From contig NZ_JACRWE010000001.1 of the NCBI RefSeq assembly GCF_014323405.1, forward strand, positions 310,001-374,000: a stretch of 64,000 nt of DNA. The letters are read 5' to 3'. Below, piece by piece: positions 1 through 9,469 of this stretch. Within the stretch, counting starts at the first letter, position 1; every line of letters starts with the position of its first letter. The notes beneath the pieces were generated by a model that was not told the origin of the DNA, searched no databases, and was given only the letters and a program-made list of their open reading frames with translations. The translations under genes were made by a program, and so were the position numbers. The stretch is from Romboutsia faecis (GTDB lineage: Bacteria > Bacillota > Clostridia > Peptostreptococcales > Peptostreptococcaceae).

Positions 1-440
1 ACTACATACTTAGATGCTTCTTCATAAGTCTCTCTTGATACATTAAATTCATCATAAGAAACTGCAATTGCTGGTTTATTTTGGACAAGCCCCTCTATTG
101 CTGCTGATACTGTACCTGAGTATATTACATCTGTTCCTAAATTAGGACCGTTATTTATACCACTTAATACTAAGTCAAAATCAACTTTTGAAAATAACGC
201 TTCTATACCTACCTTAACACAATCTGCAGGTGTTCCAGAAATAGCATAAGCTTTTATATCGTCATCTATAAATGCATCTTTTAGCATTATAGGATTATGA
301 ACTGTTATAGCATGACCTGTTGCACTTCTTTGACTATCTGGAGCAACCACATATACATTTGCTATTTCCTTCATCGCTTTTGCCAGCGCTAGTATACCTT
401 CTGCGTTTATACCATCGTCATTTGTAATTAATATATTCAT
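1..440 (-). CDS. surE: 5'/3'-nucleotidase SurE (3' end cut by window edge)
   Basis: The reading frame starts at ATG 438-440 behind an AAAGAGGTG ribosome binding site and stays open to the left edge, giving about 146 residues. The N-terminus MNILITNDDGINAEGI carries the DD metal pair of SurE, and SGTPADCV and LSGINNGPN are the expected nucleotide and metal-site motifs (the Asn of SGxN). SurE is a cytoplasmic divalent-metal nucleoside monophosphatase. It lies 19 bp downstream of the amidohydrolase on the same strand, so the two are probably co-transcribed. The C-terminal third is outside the window. Confidence 0.93.
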   Translation of the reverse strand, partial: MNILITNDDGINAEGILALAKAMKEIANVYVVAPDSQRSATGHAITVHNPIMLKDAFIDDDIKAYAISGTPADCVKVGIEALFSKVDFDLVLSGINNGPNLGTDVIYSGTVSAAIEGLVQNKPAIAVSYDEFNVSRETYEEASKYV

Positions 441-459
441 ACTTTACACCTCTTTATTT

Positions 460-2151
460 TTAATTATTTGATTCATATACAATTTCACCATTAAAAAAAG
501 TTATTAATACCTTAGTTTTTTCTATATCAATTGGATCTATATTAAATATATCCCTATCTACAACTATAAAATCCGCATACTTACCTACTTCAATACTACC
601 TATTTCATTTTCTCTAAAAATAGCATAGGCTCCATTAATAGTAAAGCTTTTCACCATATCCATAACACTTATTCTCTCATCTTTATTTAAAAGATACCTT
701 TCATCATCTATATTATTAATATCTTCTACTCCAAAATATTTTGAATTGTACAGATTTCTAGTTACTCCAGCTTCTATTGCATAAAATGGATTAGGCTCTG
801 GTGTAACAGAATGATCTGATGAAGAAGTTATAATCACTCCTTCTTTGATAAATGAATTAAGGGGATATTCATATTTTGCTCTATCTCCTAATAGCTTATA
901 ATCAACTTCATCCCACCACTTAGGTCCTTTGATGTGCCAATATGGCTGAACTGCTGCTATAATACTTAGTTCTTTAAATCTTCTTATATCATTATTATTT
1001 ACTAGTTGTAAATGGGTAATAGTATTTCTAAAATCCTTTTTTTCTTGTAATTTATAATTTTTTTCAACTGCATCTAAAACCTTTTTAGTAGAACCATCAC
1101 CGACAGAGTGCACATGAATAGAAAAATTATTTTCATTACAATATTTTATCGTATTTTCTAAGATTTCTTCCTTCCATAAAAACTCTCCATAATAGTCAGT
1201 TCCCATTCCCGCTTCAACTTTATAAGGTTCAAGTAAATAGGCTGTAGATCCTTCTATAACACCATCTGCTAACAATTTTATAGTTGTTGTTTTAAATAAA
1301 TCTAAATCATACTTCTCTCTTATATTTTTTATTTCATCTATCTGAGACTTTATGTCTTCATCTGAGAATATTATTATGCTATTAGATATTCTCATCTTTA
1401 ATTTACCTTCTTCAAATAGTCTTTTATATGCATTAGGGCTCATTCCAAATTTCATCCCTGACATAGATAGTATACTTGTTATTCCAAACTCATGCATCTT
1501 TCTTTGAAATAGTTCAAAAGCTTTCATATACTCTTCTTCAGAATAATTATGTTCTTCTATAATATGGATTGCTGATTCTTTTAATGTACCCCATAACTCA
1601 TTGGTTTCTTCATTTATTTCTATTTTCCCACCATTAGGGCATTGGGTATCAATATTTATATTGAATTCTTTAAACGCTTTAGAATTTAGCCACATAGTGT
1701 GTCCATCATATGCTCTAAGAACTATAGGTATGTCTATTGAAATATCATCTAAATGCTCTTTTTTGGGTCCTTTCCCAAGCTCTTTGCCTTCAAAAATCCC
1801 TAAAGACCACCCCCCACCATATACAACTTTCACATCAGGATTTTTATCAATAAAAATTCTTATAGCTTCTTTGTACTCATCTATTGAATTTAATCCATAT
1901 AAGGACACTTCATAAAGTTCTGTCAGTGCAGTTCCTGGAGGATGTATATGACTATCTACCATACCTGGTAATATAATATTTCCTTTAGCATCTATGACTT
2001 TAGTATCTTTTTTTATATATTTATTAATATCTTTATTATTCCCTACATATATAATCTTCTTATTCTTTATAGCAATTGATTCTTTAATAGAATCTTCCTT
2101 ATCTATTGTGTATACTTTTGCATTTATTATAACTATATCGTTATTATCCAA
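460..2151 (-). CDS. YtcJ-like amidohydrolase (metal-dependent TIM-barrel hydrolase)
   Basis: This 563-residue protein belongs to the amidohydrolase superfamily, YtcJ-like branch, a family of cytoplasmic metal-dependent deacylases or amidases with mostly unknown substrates. The metal motif HxH is seen in VDSHIHPPGT near residue 66, further metal-ligand histidines in HVHSVGDG and THLQLV, and the late Asp in SSDHSVTP. The C-terminal beta-sandwich returns with GSIEVGKYADFIVVD. The start is TTG (2149-2151), set by AAGAGGTG nine bases upstream. A nearby ATG at 2154-2156 is out of frame. It precedes surE on the same strand. The substrate cannot be read from sequence. Confidence 0.88.
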   Translation of the reverse strand: MDNNDIVIINAKVYTIDKEDSIKESIAIKNKKIIYVGNNKDINKYIKKDTKVIDAKGNIILPGMVDSHIHPPGTALTELYEVSLYGLNSIDEYKEAIRIFIDKNPDVKVVYGGGWSLGIFEGKELGKGPKKEHLDDISIDIPIVLRAYDGHTMWLNSKAFKEFNINIDTQCPNGGKIEINEETNELWGTLKESAIHIIEEHNYSEEEYMKAFELFQRKMHEFGITSILSMSGMKFGMSPNAYKRLFEEGKLKMRISNSIIIFSDEDIKSQIDEIKNIREKYDLDLFKTTTIKLLADGVIEGSTAYLLEPYKVEAGMGTDYYGEFLWKEEILENTIKYCNENNFSIHVHSVGDGSTKKVLDAVEKNYKLQEKKDFRNTITHLQLVNNNDIRRFKELSIIAAVQPYWHIKGPKWWDEVDYKLLGDRAKYEYPLNSFIKEGVIITSSSDHSVTPEPNPFYAIEAGVTRNLYNSKYFGVEDINNIDDERYLLNKDERISVMDMVKSFTINGAYAIFRENEIGSIEVGKYADFIVVDRDIFNIDPIDIEKTKVLITFFNGEIVYESNN

Positions 2152-2395
2152 GTCATTGCACCTCTTTATATTAATTGTTTATATATACTTAATTTTATAT
2201 TACCTTATTAAATATGTATTAAACAGTTTAAAATAGAAATAATTATAATAAGTCGTTCATATTTCTTATGTTATAAAAAGTCGATTATATATAATATATA
2301 AAGTTATTACTATATGGAATATAACTATTTTTTAAATCATAAAAAATATAAACTCTAAGCAGCTAAATATATTTTAAAGTAAAGGAGGTTAAAAT

Positions 2396-2577
2396 ATGCC
2401 ATGTAAATTCTTAAATATTTATATTAAATGTTGTTTTGAATGTAAAGTCAAAGATATTTGTCAAAAAAATGCAGTGGATTTGGATCTAATGGCAAGGATT
2501 GCGAGTTTTATGATGATAATGTAGATGCTATCTGTGTGTATGAAAATAGCGTTAAAAAAGGAGAGCCTTTAAACTAG
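2396..2577 (+). pseudogene. Small Cys-rich protein, frameshifted at an A7 run
   Basis: An ideal AAAGGAGG ribosome binding site lies at 2381-2388 before ATG 2396. The frame reads MPCKFLNIYIKCCFECKVKD and then meets A7 at 2463-2469. In frame zero it ends soon after at a TAG (2522-2524). In the -1 frame it continues with a sensible Cys-containing tail (CSGFGSNGKDCEFYDD) to TAG at 2575-2577. Repaired, it is about 60 residues with eight cysteines, which suggests a metal-binding or redox peptide. I do not recognise the family. A one-base deletion, a sequencing error or ribosomal slippage on AAAAAAT would each explain it. Confidence 0.55.
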
Positions 2578-2583
2578 GCTCTC
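2553..2583 (-). terminator. Intrinsic terminator of the 174-aa gene
   Basis: The stem GAGAGCC/GGCTCTC (2561-2567 with 2577-2583) has a 9-base loop. On the minus strand it is followed by six T from A 2554-2559. It sits 33 bp past the stop of the gene at 2616-3140 and overlaps the end of the convergent Cys-rich reading frame. Confidence 0.8.
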
Positions 2584-2615
2584 TTAAAACTACTTTCTAC
2601 TAATGTAGTACTATG

Positions 2616-3140
2616 CTAAAATTCTAACTTTTTAACACCTAATTCTACCCATTTTATTAGCTTTTCTCCTTTTTTAGAGAATAAATCTTCTATAATTTCA
2701 TCTCTATCTTCATAAAATCCTTGCATTTCAATTAAGCTTCTAGTTAAGTATTTATTTTTAATAAATATTACCTTATCATCTTCATCTTCATTTTTCATTA
2801 AATCTTTTCCTAAATTTATAATTTTACTTATTAATATTAAGTTCTCCGTGCTTATAATATTTAATTTTTCTGAGAAAAATTCAATCTCTTCTAACCAAGT
2901 ATCAGGTATCTCTTTTGTATAGTTATTTCCATTAAGTTCCGAAATTTCATACTCCTCTTTTAAATCTATATTTTCTAGAAATCCACCTTCATAATCTATT
3001 GCTTCGTATTCCATGTAATCTACTTCTTCATGCTTAATATTATTATATTGATTATCAAAATTTTTAATTATATTTATAAAGTTTATTATATCTTCTCTAA
3101 TACCAATTTTATCAAGCATATCATTTTTCACATAAAACAC
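2616..3140 (-). CDS. Acidic hypothetical protein, 174 aa
   Basis: A single cytoplasmic-looking protein with no signal peptide or membrane segment. It is strongly acidic (for example KNEDEDDKV and YEDRDEIIEDL) and predicted largely helical. The start ATG at 3138-3140 follows an AAAGAGGTG site. It is monocistronic: a terminator follows, and the next gene upstream (3305-4627 frame) ends at its own hairpin. No motif allows a functional assignment, and I do not recognise the family. Confidence 0.6.
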   Translation of the reverse strand: MFYVKNDMLDKIGIREDIINFINIIKNFDNQYNNIKHEEVDYMEYEAIDYEGGFLENIDLKEEYEISELNGNNYTKEIPDTWLEEIEFFSEKLNIISTENLILISKIINLGKDLMKNEDEDDKVIFIKNKYLTRSLIEMQGFYEDRDEIIEDLFSKKGEKLIKWVELGVKKLEF

Positions 3141-3220
3141 CTCTTTTTTATTTATTTATTTATATCTATGTATATGGAAAATTTATATATGCATATTTTA
3201 TATTTAAATTTAGTTATATA

Positions 3221-3262
3221 AAAATACCATAGGTAGATATTACTATTTACTTATGGTATTTT
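3221..3262 (-). terminator. Hairpin terminator after the PAS histidine kinase
   Basis: A perfect 11-bp inverted repeat AAAATACCATA / TATGGTATTTT (3221-3231 and 3252-3262) has a 20-base loop. It lies just past the kinase stop codon. The following T tract is weak, so termination efficiency is uncertain. Confidence 0.5.
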
Positions 3263-3304
3263 ATATTATTTAGATTTATTAAATTTCCTTGTTTGGTAAT
3301 AACT

Positions 3305-4543
3305 TTAACTAGAGTAAATATCTGAGAATTCTATATCACATTTTTCAATTTTAGAACAAGACATTTCTCCTATATTACTTATATTATCATCATCTACTAC
3401 CTTCATATTTAAAAGTTCAAATTTAAATTCAGAACCTTTATTTACTTTACTTTCTACTGTTATATTACCTCCATGCATCTCTACTAAAGATTTTACTAAT
3501 GATAAACCAATACCACTACCTTCACATCTTCTACTAAAACTAGTACTATCTTGAGCGAACCTTTCAAATATTTTACTAATACTCCTTTCAGAAATACCTA
3601 CTCCATTATCTTTTACAGAAATACCTACTCCATTATCTTTTACAGATACAAAAACTTTTTCTTCACTGCTAGTTATAGATACCTTAATTTCTCCGCCTGG
3701 ATCAGTGTACTTAATTGCATTAGACAGTAGATTAAGTATAATTCTTTCTATCTTTTCTGGATCACAACCAATAATAATATCCTCTTCTTCAGTATCAAAT
3801 ATAAGCTTTATTCCTCTTTGCTGCGCATATTGGGTAATAGACATAGTTATATCTTCAATAATTTCTACAATATTATAGTTGGACATTTTTATATTGTAGT
3901 AACCTGCATCTATCCTTGTTATATCTATTAAATTATTTAGTAGTTTTAAAAGCCTATATGAATTTTGCTTTATAACATTATTATATTTTCTTAAATTAAA
4001 ATTTTCATTATAAGTTATATTATCGTTTTCTATATTTTTATTAATAAGTTGCATAGTTCCTAAAATTATATTTAATGGAGTTTTAAATTCATGAGATAGG
4101 TTAGCAAAAAATTCATTTCTCATACTCTCCATAGATAAATTCTCATTTAATTCTTTAATTTTATTCTCCATAAACTTTATCTTTTCTTCTACGTCGATTT
4201 TTTCTTCTGTAATTTTTGATATGTCTTTTGATATGATTATAATGCATTCTTTGTCTTCATAATTATCTATTATGATTTTGCCATTTACTGATATAGGATT
4301 TGAGATTTTCGGATATAATTTTAAATTTATATTATTAGCTTCTCTTTCTTTGTTATCTTTAAAATTTACCCATTTTTCGATTACTTTCTTTTCATAGCCA
4401 ATTAAATCTATTATTGCCAATTTATTTATTTCATCTTCATTATACTCTAACCTTGATAGTAATTTGCTATTACATTTTAAGATTGATCCCTTGATATCAC
4501 TAATTAGAATATATTCATCAATTATATCAATTAAATCATTCAT
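3305..4543 (-). CDS. PAS-domain sensor histidine kinase with duplicated G1 box
   Basis: A soluble, orphan-type histidine kinase of 412 residues. The start chosen is ATG 4541-4543, which has AAGGGGA eight bases upstream; the frame is open 28 codons further with no better site. A PAS-like domain (MNDLIDIIDEYILISDIKG) is followed by a coiled coil, a HisKA H-box (NLSHEFKTPLNII), an N-box (NLLSNAIKYTDPGG), a G1 box and a G2 box (GSGIGLSLVKS). The G1 motif is present twice in tandem (VKDNGVGIS VKDNGVGIS) through an exact 27-bp duplication at 3590-3643. There is no TM segment and no adjacent response regulator. Its C-terminal tail (ending ELSDIY-like) resembles that of the kinase at 11893-13851. Confidence 0.9.
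   Translation of the reverse strand: MNDLIDIIDEYILISDIKGSILKCNSKLLSRLEYNEDEINKLAIIDLIGYEKKVIEKWVNFKDNKEREANNINLKLYPKISNPISVNGKIIIDNYEDKECIIIISKDISKITEEKIDVEEKIKFMENKIKELNENLSMESMRNEFFANLSHEFKTPLNIILGTMQLINKNIENDNITYNENFNLRKYNNVIKQNSYRLLKLLNNLIDITRIDAGYYNIKMSNYNIVEIIEDITMSITQYAQQRGIKLIFDTEEEDIIIGCDPEKIERIILNLLSNAIKYTDPGGEIKVSITSSEEKVFVSVKDNGVGISVKDNGVGISERSISKIFERFAQDSTSFSRRCEGSGIGLSLVKSLVEMHGGNITVESKVNKGSEFKFELLNMKVVDDDNISNIGEMSCSKIEKCDIEFSDIYSS
3590..3643 (-). repeat. 27-bp tandem duplication inside the histidine kinase G1 box
   Basis: Two identical 27-bp copies (3590-3616 and 3617-3643) each encode the nine-residue phase VKDNGVGIS. The duplication keeps the frame and inserts a second G1 motif into the ATP-binding domain. 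Confidence 0.95.
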
Positions 4544-4864
4544 TCTAAAATTCCCCTTCATAAAAACATATGAGAATGTCCCTTTATAAATATACATCGT
4601 ATTATCTACTGATAAAGTATTATACATTATTTACTATGAGACATCTCATGTAGTAAGTATTTACCTTTATTTATAATTATACTATATTTTTTCTAATAAT
4701 CCTGTTTATTACAGTGAATTATTACTATTTTCCTAAAAATAATATAATTATGTTCATTTCTCTTAATAAACTTCTACACTTTTAAACTTTTCTCCTTCTT
4801 TATTTGATAATTTATGATGGTAAATACTTTGTTTTTATTATTTAAGATTCTTATTTTAATCCTC

Positions 4865-6877
4865 TTATAAGCAATGCATATATTCTTCTACTTTATCTGC
4901 ATCTACACTATAGGCTTGACCCTTGGAGCAAAAAATAGAGCTTGAAGTATAGTCCATATCTGCATTTTTATTGTAATTTATTTTTTCTAAAACTACTTCA
5001 GTGTTATGGCAAACATCATATCCATCATTTATATAAGAAATACTTCCACTCCCCTTACTAAATAACATTATCTCCATAGAGTAATTCATAAATGTACTTA
5101 CTGGACCTCTTCCATTTATAATTACTCTATCCTCAAAAACTTGAGGTTCCTCAAATTCTCCACTCATTTTTTGTATATCAGATAGAACTCGTCCGATATA
5201 ATCTATATTTATTTCTATTTTAAATTTATAATATGGTTCTAGTAATATATTTTCAACTTTTTCAATACCTTGCCTTAAAGCTCTAAATGTAGCTTCTCTA
5301 AAGTCTCCACCACTCGTATGTTTATTATGAGCTCTTCCATCTAATAATGTTATTTTTATATCTGTAATAGGATATCCTCCTAGTATTCCTCTATGCTCTC
5401 TTTCAAATATATGAGTTTTAACTAAATTTTGATTACCTATACTTAAGTCATCTACTAATGCTACGCTGTCAAAACTTATCCCACTATTTCTTTTTGTTGG
5501 CTCTATTTTTAAATAAACTTCAGCATAATGTCCCAATGGCTCAAAATGTCCACATCCCTTTGTAGCTTTACTTATAGTTTCTTTGTATAGTATTTCACAA
5601 GGTCCAAACTCTATATCTAAATTAAACCTACTTTTTACAACCTCTTTTAAAATTTCTAACTGAATCTTACCCATAACATGTACGCTTATTTCTTTTAATT
5701 TTTCATTATAACTTACACATAGCGAAGGTTCTTCGCTATCTAAAATTTTAAAATAACTGTAGATTTCATTAATATTTAAAGATTTATCAAATATTACTTT
5801 TGATTTCATATTTGCATTAATTTCAACATTAATCTCATCTGTAATATGTTCAATATCACATTCTTTTATGGTATTACTAAATACATAGTTTCCACTTACT
5901 GCATTATTGATGCCTGTTACAGCAAATAGTTGACCCGCACTTACCGTATTCTCAGTAGTAAACTTTTCTCCATTATAAATTCTTATTTGATTAATTTTAT
6001 CATAAGCATATTCATGACCATCATGATTCACATCCATTAAACTTCTATATTTAATCTCATCTTTTACAGATAAATTACCTCTTAAAGCTTTTATATATGT
6101 AATTCGTTTTTTATTTTTTTCATTAATAACTTTATACACTTTACCTATAAATTCACTATTTTTATCATAATTAGTATAAGTAAGCATGTGTACTTTATCT
6201 AATAATTCCTCTATTCCAATATTATTTAAAGCTGACCCAAAAGAGCATGGATATATTTCACCATCCTTTATCATCTCTTTAATACTATATATCCATAGTT
6301 CTTTTTCATATCTTTCATCTAAATATCTTTCACATAGGTTCGCATCTCTTTCAGCAATAAATTCTATGAGATTATTATCTAAATCATAATCATATTTTTC
6401 ATTAAATGAATTGCTAATATCTATAATATTTTCACTTAACTTGGATTTTAAATCTTCAATAATCTTATCTTTATCTGTACCAATTCTGTCCATTTTATTT
6501 ATAAATATAAAAGTAGGAATTTTATATTCATTTAATAATCTAAATACTGTTTTAGTATGTGATTGTACACTTTCTACCCCACTTACTATTACAATAGCAT
6601 AATCCATTATCTTTATAGCTCGTTCCATCTCTGGAGAAAAATCCATATGTCCTGGAGTATCTATTAAATAGTACTTTGAACCTTTATATGTAAAATTTCC
6701 TTGATTAGAAAATATTGTTATCCCTCTAGATTTCTCTATACTATGACTGTCTAAAAATGTATTTTTATGATCTACTCTTCCTAATTTTCTAATTGATTTT
6801 GTATAGTAGAGTATTTGCTCACAAAAAGTAGTTTTTCCAGCGTCTACATGAGCTAATATTCCAATAGTTTTATTCAT
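4865..6877 (-). CDS. EF-G/Tet-like translational GTPase (ribosomal protection family)
   Basis: A 670-residue cytosolic GTPase of the EF-G/ribosomal-protection superfamily. G1 is GILAHVDAGKTT, the switch II region DTPGHMDF and the base motif NKMDR; EF-G-like domains II-V follow, ending near residue 650. The length matches Tet(M)/TetB(P)-type proteins (about 640-650) rather than EF-G (about 690). The domain IV tip reads LLDGRAHNKHTSGGDF and lacks the YYSP signature of proven Tet(M)/Tet(O) proteins, so tetracycline resistance should not be assumed. The start ATG follows AAAGAGGTG. An extended -10 promoter lies 31 bp upstream. It is a single gene between two terminator-bounded units. Confidence 0.8.
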   Translation of the reverse strand: MNKTIGILAHVDAGKTTFCEQILYYTKSIRKLGRVDHKNTFLDSHSIEKSRGITIFSNQGNFTYKGSKYYLIDTPGHMDFSPEMERAIKIMDYAIVIVSGVESVQSHTKTVFRLLNEYKIPTFIFINKMDRIGTDKDKIIEDLKSKLSENIIDISNSFNEKYDYDLDNNLIEFIAERDANLCERYLDERYEKELWIYSIKEMIKDGEIYPCSFGSALNNIGIEELLDKVHMLTYTNYDKNSEFIGKVYKVINEKNKKRITYIKALRGNLSVKDEIKYRSLMDVNHDGHEYAYDKINQIRIYNGEKFTTENTVSAGQLFAVTGINNAVSGNYVFSNTIKECDIEHITDEINVEINANMKSKVIFDKSLNINEIYSYFKILDSEEPSLCVSYNEKLKEISVHVMGKIQLEILKEVVKSRFNLDIEFGPCEILYKETISKATKGCGHFEPLGHYAEVYLKIEPTKRNSGISFDSVALVDDLSIGNQNLVKTHIFEREHRGILGGYPITDIKITLLDGRAHNKHTSGGDFREATFRALRQGIEKVENILLEPYYKFKIEINIDYIGRVLSDIQKMSGEFEEPQVFEDRVIINGRGPVSTFMNYSMEIMLFSKGSGSISYINDGYDVCHNTEVVLEKINYNKNADMDYTSSSIFCSKGQAYSVDADKVEEYMHCL

Positions 6878-6907
6878 GTTTCACCTCTTTATATATTTTA
6901 TAAACTG

Positions 6908-6916
6908 ATTATATCA
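6908..6916 (-). promoter_or_regulatory. Extended -10 promoter of the Tet-like GTPase gene
   Basis: On the minus strand TGATATAAT is a perfect TGnTATAAT extended -10 element. It lies 31 bp before the ATG and just after the terminator of the upstream operon. No clear -35 hexamer is seen at 16-18 bp. No leader-peptide attenuator is visible. Confidence 0.6.
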
Positions 6917-6966
6917 CAATTAAAATCTTATTAACTTACAACTATAAAACATATCTATAATAAGAC

Positions 6967-6998
6967 AAAAAGCCATAACAAATGCTATGACTTTTTCT
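6967..6998 (-). terminator. Terminator of the deoR-dtnK-pdxA2-gntP operon
   Basis: The stem AAAAAGTCATA/TATGGCTTTTT on the minus strand (6967-6977 with 86-96 of the same block) closes with a G-T wobble only in the minus-strand RNA. This fixes the direction. It follows the permease stop at 6999. Confidence 0.8.
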
Positions 6999-8387
6999 TT
7001 ATAAGATTATATTTAATATTAAAAGTTCAATAAATCCTACAGCCCATACTATTGTACTAGCTATAGAGTAAACTCTTATTTGCTCTTTTACCTCAGTAAC
7101 CCCTAAAGTTCTATTTACAACCCAAAAATACGAATCATTAAAGTGAGAAAATACTAATGAACCTATACATGCTGATAAAACTGCAAGCTCTGGGCTAAGC
7201 CCAAGTGTCGCCATCATAGGTGCTGTTACAGATGCTGCTGTTGTCATCGCAACAGTTCCACTACCTTGAATAAGTCTTACTATCGATGCAATTGCAAAAG
7301 GTATTACTACTGCTGGAAGTGGTGTACTTGCAATAAGTCCTGCTATATAGTCTCCCGCTCCACTATCTCTTATTATCATACCTAAAGCTCCACCTGCACC
7401 TGTTACTAACATTATAACACCTGCAGATTTTATACCTTTTTCCATTGTAGTAGTTATTTCTTTCTTATTCTGCTCCTTACCTAATCCATATATAGCAATT
7501 ATAAGACCTATTCCAACAGCTATTACTGGTGCTCCTAAGAAATTAATGAACTCTATTAATACACCTTCATATCCAATTTGAGTACTTACAGTTTTTATAA
7601 GAATTAATATTATAGGTACCATAATTGGCATAAATGCCATAAAAGCTGATGGTAAAACTTCATCTTCTCCAACTAAAGTATATGCTATTTCATCTTTAGG
7701 CATAGACTTCAAATCATCTTTTGTTAAGTATGTTTCTCCATCTTCAGAAGGTATTCTGTACATCCTATCACCTAGATATCTAGCATAAGCAAGTCCTACT
7801 AATGTCATTGGTATTGCACAAACTATCCCCAGTAAAAGTACAGTACCTACATTTGCTCCATATATTCCAGCAACCCCTACTGGACCTGGAGTAGGCGGAA
7901 CTAAAGAGTGAGTTATAACAAGACCTAGGGCTAATGCTAGTCCTAAAGATATTACTGATTTCTTTGTATTTCTAGAAATTGATTTTGCAAGTGGTGATAA
8001 AATTACAAATCCCGAATCACAAAATATTGGTATTGATACTAAGAATCCTGTTATAGCTAAAGCTAATTCTTCTTTTCCTTTGCCTAGTTTTTTAACAAAT
8101 ATTTGTGCCATTTTTTTTGCCGCACCCGATACTTCAAATATTTCCCCCATCATTACGCCAAAACCGATTATTATACCTATGCTACCTAGTGTATTCCCAA
8201 AACCAGTTGTTATACTATTTACTACATTACTTGCTGGCATCCCACCTACAAGCCCTGTAATTGATGCTGATATTACCATACCTAAAAATGGATGTATTTT
8301 AGTTTTTAACATTAGAAATATTAATATTGATATTCCTAACCCTAATCCTAATAGAATCTGTGGTCCTGCTCCAACTGTTTCATTCAT
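6999..8387 (-). CDS. GntP-family permease for a sugar acid
   Basis: A 462-residue membrane protein of the GntP/YgbN gluconate-type H+ symporter family, with about 12 hydrophobic segments spread over its whole length. It starts with an extracytoplasmic-facing short N-terminus and the first TM near residue 12-30. Family-typical stretches include GFLVSIPIFCDSGFVIL and LIQGSGTVAMTTAASV. It is the last gene of an operon with a DeoR regulator, a four-carbon acid sugar kinase and PdxA2, so the substrate is most likely a C4 sugar acid such as D-threonate or erythronate (inference). The start ATG follows GAGGGAGA. Confidence 0.9.
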   Translation of the reverse strand: MNETVGAGPQILLGLGLGISILIFLMLKTKIHPFLGMVISASITGLVGGMPASNVVNSITTGFGNTLGSIGIIIGFGVMMGEIFEVSGAAKKMAQIFVKKLGKGKEELALAITGFLVSIPIFCDSGFVILSPLAKSISRNTKKSVISLGLALALGLVITHSLVPPTPGPVGVAGIYGANVGTVLLLGIVCAIPMTLVGLAYARYLGDRMYRIPSEDGETYLTKDDLKSMPKDEIAYTLVGEDEVLPSAFMAFMPIMVPIILILIKTVSTQIGYEGVLIEFINFLGAPVIAVGIGLIIAIYGLGKEQNKKEITTTMEKGIKSAGVIMLVTGAGGALGMIIRDSGAGDYIAGLIASTPLPAVVIPFAIASIVRLIQGSGTVAMTTAASVTAPMMATLGLSPELAVLSACIGSLVFSHFNDSYFWVVNRTLGVTEVKEQIRVYSIASTIVWAVGFIELLILNIIL

Positions 8388-8424
8388 AATAAATTCTCCC
8401 TCAAATTTTATAAACTAACTTATT

Positions 8425-9423
8425 CTATCTTTTATTAAATTTAGGAGCATATTCTCCTGCTAATCTTATCGCTTCTACTAAACTTATTTCATTAGCTATA
8501 TTCTTCCATGCTATATCGAATGCTGTTCCATGGTCCACTGATGTTCTTAAGAACGGCATATTATTTGTTAAAGATATAGTTCTATGAAAATCTACTGTTT
8601 TAGTAGCTATATGTCCTTGGTCATGGTATAAAGAAAGCACTGCATCAAACTTTCCTTCTAATCCAAAGAAGAATACTGAATCAGCTCCTATTGGACCAAC
8701 TACATCTATACCTTCTTTTTGTGCCCTTTCTATAGCTGGCTCTATTTCTCTTTCTTCATCTCCAAATAATCCATGCTCTCCACAATGAGGATTAAGTCCT
8801 GCAACTGCTATTCTTGGATTTTCTATCCCTAAAGCTCTTAAAGCTTCTTTAGATCTTATTATAAATTCATACATATTTTCTTCTGTTACTAAATCACATG
8901 CTTTTCTTAATGATACGTGTCTACTTAAGAAGAATACTCTTAAGTTTCTAACTTGGAACATAGTTAATGGGTTATATGTTTTAGTTAAATCTTCTAATAC
9001 TTCTGTATGACCTATGTATTCTACATCTCCAGCCTTAAATGATTCTTTATTTAATGGTGTAGTTGCTATAGCTGCAACCCTCTTATTCATTGCATAATCT
9101 ATTGATTTTGCTAAGTATTCAAAAGCAGCTTTTCCACACATTCCACTTACTTTTCCTGGCTCAAACTTATCCATATCTATATTATCTAAATTTATAAGGT
9201 TAATAGTTTCATTATTATATATACCATCTTTTGGATCTTCTATAAGGTTTATTTTCATATCTACGTTACAAACTTCTATAGCTTTTTCTAATATATTCTT
9301 TTCTCCAAATACAACTACATTTGCATATTCATTAGTTTCTTTTCTTGCTATTGATTTTACTACTATTTCTGGTCCAATTCCTGCTGGATCTCCTAAAGGT
9401 ACTCCTATAAATTCTTTACTCAT
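8425..9423 (-). CDS. pdxA2: PdxA2-type 4-phospho-D-threonate/erythronate dehydrogenase
   Basis: This 332-residue NAD-dependent enzyme belongs to the PdxA family. The substrate-binding GDPAGIGPE motif lies near residue 10, GHTE near 145, and metal-ligand histidines in [11 protein letters not shown] and [13 protein letters not shown]. PdxA proper makes pyridoxal 5'-phosphate precursors. The PdxA2 branch is established to oxidise and decarboxylate 4-phospho-D-threonate or -erythronate to dihydroxyacetone phosphate. The adjoining DtnK-type kinase and GntP permease, and the absence of other pdx genes, favour PdxA2. It has an ideal GGAGG site and is 46 bp downstream of the kinase. Confidence 0.88.
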   Translation of the reverse strand: MSKEFIGVPLGDPAGIGPEIVVKSIARKETNEYANVVVFGEKNILEKAIEVCNVDMKINLIEDPKDGIYNNETINLINLDNIDMDKFEPGKVSGMCGKAAFEYLAKSIDYAMNKRVAAIATTPLNKESFKAGDVEYIGHTEVLEDLTKTYNPLTMFQVRNLRVFFLSRHVSLRKACDLVTEENMYEFIIRSKEALRALGIENPRIAVAGLNPHCGEHGLFGDEEREIEPAIERAQKEGIDVVGPIGADSVFFFGLEGKFDAVLSLYHDQGHIATKTVDFHRTISLTNNMPFLRTSVDHGTAFDIAWKNIANEISLVEAIRLAGEYAPKFNKR

Positions 9424-9469
9424 ATTAACTCCTCCGTATTTAATCTATAAATTTGTTTATTTTATATAT

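Noticed and set aside
4865..6877. Tetracycline-resistance gene
   Set aside because: Family membership is clear, but the domain IV tip differs from proven Tet proteins and there is no mobile context. Only the family is named.
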